From IMG/VR virus record IMGVR_UViG_3300010354_000224, positions 1 to 38,344 of that record: a stretch of 38,344 nt of DNA. One strand, 5' to 3'. The position numbers were made by a program, and so were the translations under genes. The DNA comes from a virus. The notes beneath the pieces were generated by a model that searched no databases, was not told the origin of the DNA, and saw only the letters and a list, made by a program, of their open reading frames with translations. Below are positions 37,260-38,344 of this stretch, one piece after another; within the stretch, counting starts at the first letter, position 1, and each line of letters opens with the position of its first letter.

Positions 37260-37518
37260 TTCCCGCTTGGTTAAAGCGCTTCCCACGCTTGGCCCCTTCC
37301 TTTTCTGCGTGGAACTTTAGGTGGTCAGTAAGGCGTTCGCCAACGTGATCAACTTTTTCTTCTGTCCGGGCCTGCGACTTGTGCATGATCTTCAGCATCC
37401 CGAGCACGACCTCGTGATCGCGGCTGTTCTCTTTACGGAACCTGTCGAGAAGGGCCACAAGGATCGCTCCCACCGCTGCCACAACGGCAGCGACGACCAT
37501 CGCCCACCCCGCGTCCAC
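37231..37518 (-). CDS. Membrane-anchored coiled-coil protein, holin-like, 95 aa
   Basis: The GTG start at 37518 overlaps the endolysin stop (TAGTG); the alternative is ATG at 37500. Residues 5-25 form one transmembrane segment (AMVVAAVVAAVGAILVALL) followed by a basic turn (DRFRKENSRD). A coiled coil (VVLGMLKIMHKSQARTEEKV, then VGERLTDHLKFH) and a Lys-rich tail follow. Small actinophage proteins of this layout beside endolysins are usually called holins. It may be a second holin or regulator next to the 82-aa protein. Confidence 0.72.
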   Translation of the reverse strand: MDAGWAMVVAAVVAAVGAILVALLDRFRKENSRDHEVVLGMLKIMHKSQARTEEKVDHVGERLTDHLKFHAEKEGAKRGKRFNQAGNAKNTRISK

Positions 37519-38072
37519 TACTCAGCGGCCTTGGACTTTTCTTCCAGCCAATCACGCACTGCCTTGGGGGTCTCATTGCCCGCCACATAGCGCAGATGCC
37601 ACGGCTCGGACTGGACTTCCCACGAGAACCCAAAACGCTCAGCGTTCTTAAGCAACCACTCTAAGCGTTTTCCGCTGGCGTTGGCAATGTCAATGGCAAT
37701 CCCAAGGTTGTGGTTCGAGGTACCCGGCACCGCCATCGGGGCCAGTCCTTTCTTCAGATACCAAGCTTTACCCTTGTAGATCCGGGGCGTCTGCTTCATG
37801 ATTTTCTTGTTCGGCTTGTCCGTGTACCGCGCGTAGAACCCGTACTCTTGCGTTTCAAGGGAGCGGTAGGTGTCTGCTTGAGAAGTAGGCGATAGGTCAA
37901 TGCCTTCAGCGTTTGCTGCAGCGTCCATAGCCTCGTAGGCGTCAGCCGCACAATGGTGTAGGCGGCCCTTGCCTTCAATACCGCGAAGCAGATCCGCAGG
38001 TAGCTCACCCGGCTTGCAATCCTTGAGATGATCACAGAGCTTGACTTTAACAACAGGGTACTTGTCCGCCAT
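37518..38072 (-). CDS. Endolysin, M15 D-Ala-D-Ala carboxypeptidase type (VanY), 184 aa
   Basis: A zinc peptidase that cuts peptidoglycan cross-bridges. The motif SNHNLGIAIDI gives zinc ligands H121 and D128, and EPWHLRY gives E156 (base) and H159 (ligand), matching the VanY/M15 family. The catalytic fold covers residues 55-180. There is no signal peptide, so release needs the holin. There is no separate cell-wall binding domain; the N-terminal 40 residues include two cysteines (C13, C19) of unknown role. The gene starts 2 nt after the holin stop. Confidence 0.9.
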   Translation of the reverse strand: MADKYPVVKVKLCDHLKDCKPGELPADLLRGIEGKGRLHHCAADAYEAMDAAANAEGIDLSPTSQADTYRSLETQEYGFYARYTDKPNKKIMKQTPRIYKGKAWYLKKGLAPMAVPGTSNHNLGIAIDIANASGKRLEWLLKNAERFGFSWEVQSEPWHLRYVAGNETPKAVRDWLEEKSKAAE

Positions 38073-38074
38073 GA

Positions 38075-38323
38075 TTAACGCTTAAACGCCTCTGCGATCT
38101 CTTCCTTGGTCAGCTCGCCATCTGTGGAGGCAGCAGCAAGCTTCTGGAGCACACCAGCAACAGCCATGAACCCTGCGATCAGAGCCGACTTGACCACAGA
38201 AACGCCGATTACAGCACCACCAGTGATGGCGGGCAGGGCCGTGGCAACGAACAGCGAGAACAGGCGCTGGCCCAGGTCAAGCGTCTTCGCAATGGTCTTG
38301 TTGGCAACTTCCATGAATGTCAT
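38075..38323 (-). CDS. Holin, 82 aa
   Basis: The start ATG at 38323 has AGAAGGA 6 nt upstream. After a 20-residue polar start (MTFMEVANKTIAKTLDLGQR) come two hydrophobic segments (about 21-42 and 46-60), then an acidic or EF-hand-like tail, DGELTKEEIAEAF. This layout is like r1t-type holins of phages of Gram-positive hosts. It is directly upstream of the endolysin gene and overlaps the 53-aa membrane gene by 4 nt. The N-terminal 34 codons lie in the terminal repeat. Confidence 0.8.
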   Translation of the reverse strand: MTFMEVANKTIAKTLDLGQRLFSLFVATALPAITGGAVIGVSVVKSALIAGFMAVAGVLQKLAAASTDGELTKEEIAEAFKR

Positions 38324-38344
38324 GAGTCCTTCTCCCCTGTCGTA
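38222..38344. repeat. Right copy of 123-bp direct terminal repeat
   Basis: Identical to bases 1-123. It contains the first codons of the holin gene, its ribosome binding site, and the last 25 nt of the 53-aa membrane protein gene (38320-38344). Confidence 0.95.

Noticed and set aside
1-38344. Temperate lifestyle
   Set aside because: No integrase, excisionase, repressor or attachment-site repeat could be found; WhiB alone does not indicate lysogeny.

Overview
The window is one complete, circularly permuted genome of a small tailed double-stranded DNA phage. Its first and last 123 bases are identical, so the unique length is 38,221 bp. Every gene I can support lies on the minus strand, tightly packed, often with 4-nt ATGA, TAATG or TAGTG overlaps, so the map reads from high to low coordinates and wraps through the ends. 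A WhiB-like regulator, a family known only from Actinobacteria and their phages, points to an actinobacterial host. The Thr-rich linkers of the two secreted proteins fit aquatic Actinobacteria or Acidimicrobiia, but that is inference. There is no recognisable tail-tube or tape-measure gene set. A very large protein between portal and capsid, followed by an adaptor and nozzle-like pair, suggests a podovirus-like virion.

Layout in transcription order. (1) Lysis block, wrapping the ends (1220 down to 99, then 38323 to 37231): Thr-rich secreted protein, a 53-aa two-helix membrane protein, holin, M15-family endolysin, and a membrane protein with a coiled-coil tail. (2) Nucleic-acid block (37259 to 33322): small ORF, DUF6378-like protein, HTH-like protein, calcineurin-like phosphoesterase, YqaJ-type exonuclease, ERF-like annealing protein, PD-(D/E)xK-like protein. 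(3) Secreted lytic transglycosylase, WhiB and three small proteins (33225 to 31820). (4) An operon (31707 to 27777) built around a MoxR-type AAA+ ATPase and a VWA/MIDAS protein, flanked by two unknown proteins and ending with a 50-aa membrane protein. (5) Two tandem paralogs of 93 aa, each with its own upstream element, then a strong terminator and about 360 nt without a gene. (6) Packaging and ejection block (26415 to 11985): basic protein, TerL with a fused N-terminal HTH, H1-like repeat protein, portal, a 1707-aa giant and its companions. (7) Scaffold and major capsid protein under a separate promoter, ended by a terminator. (8) Head completion, a run of seven tiny lysine-rich proteins, adaptor, nozzle-like protein and glycine-rich tail proteins (10347 to 1196).

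I see no integrase, DNA polymerase, primase, helicase, CRISPR array or tRNA. The phage probably borrows the host replisome and adds its own exonuclease/annealing recombination pair. The least explained parts are the MoxR-VWA operon with its repeated upstream element (TTTGACG, 7 nt, CATACT), the lysine-rich mini-protein array, and the block of giant, low-complexity virion proteins.
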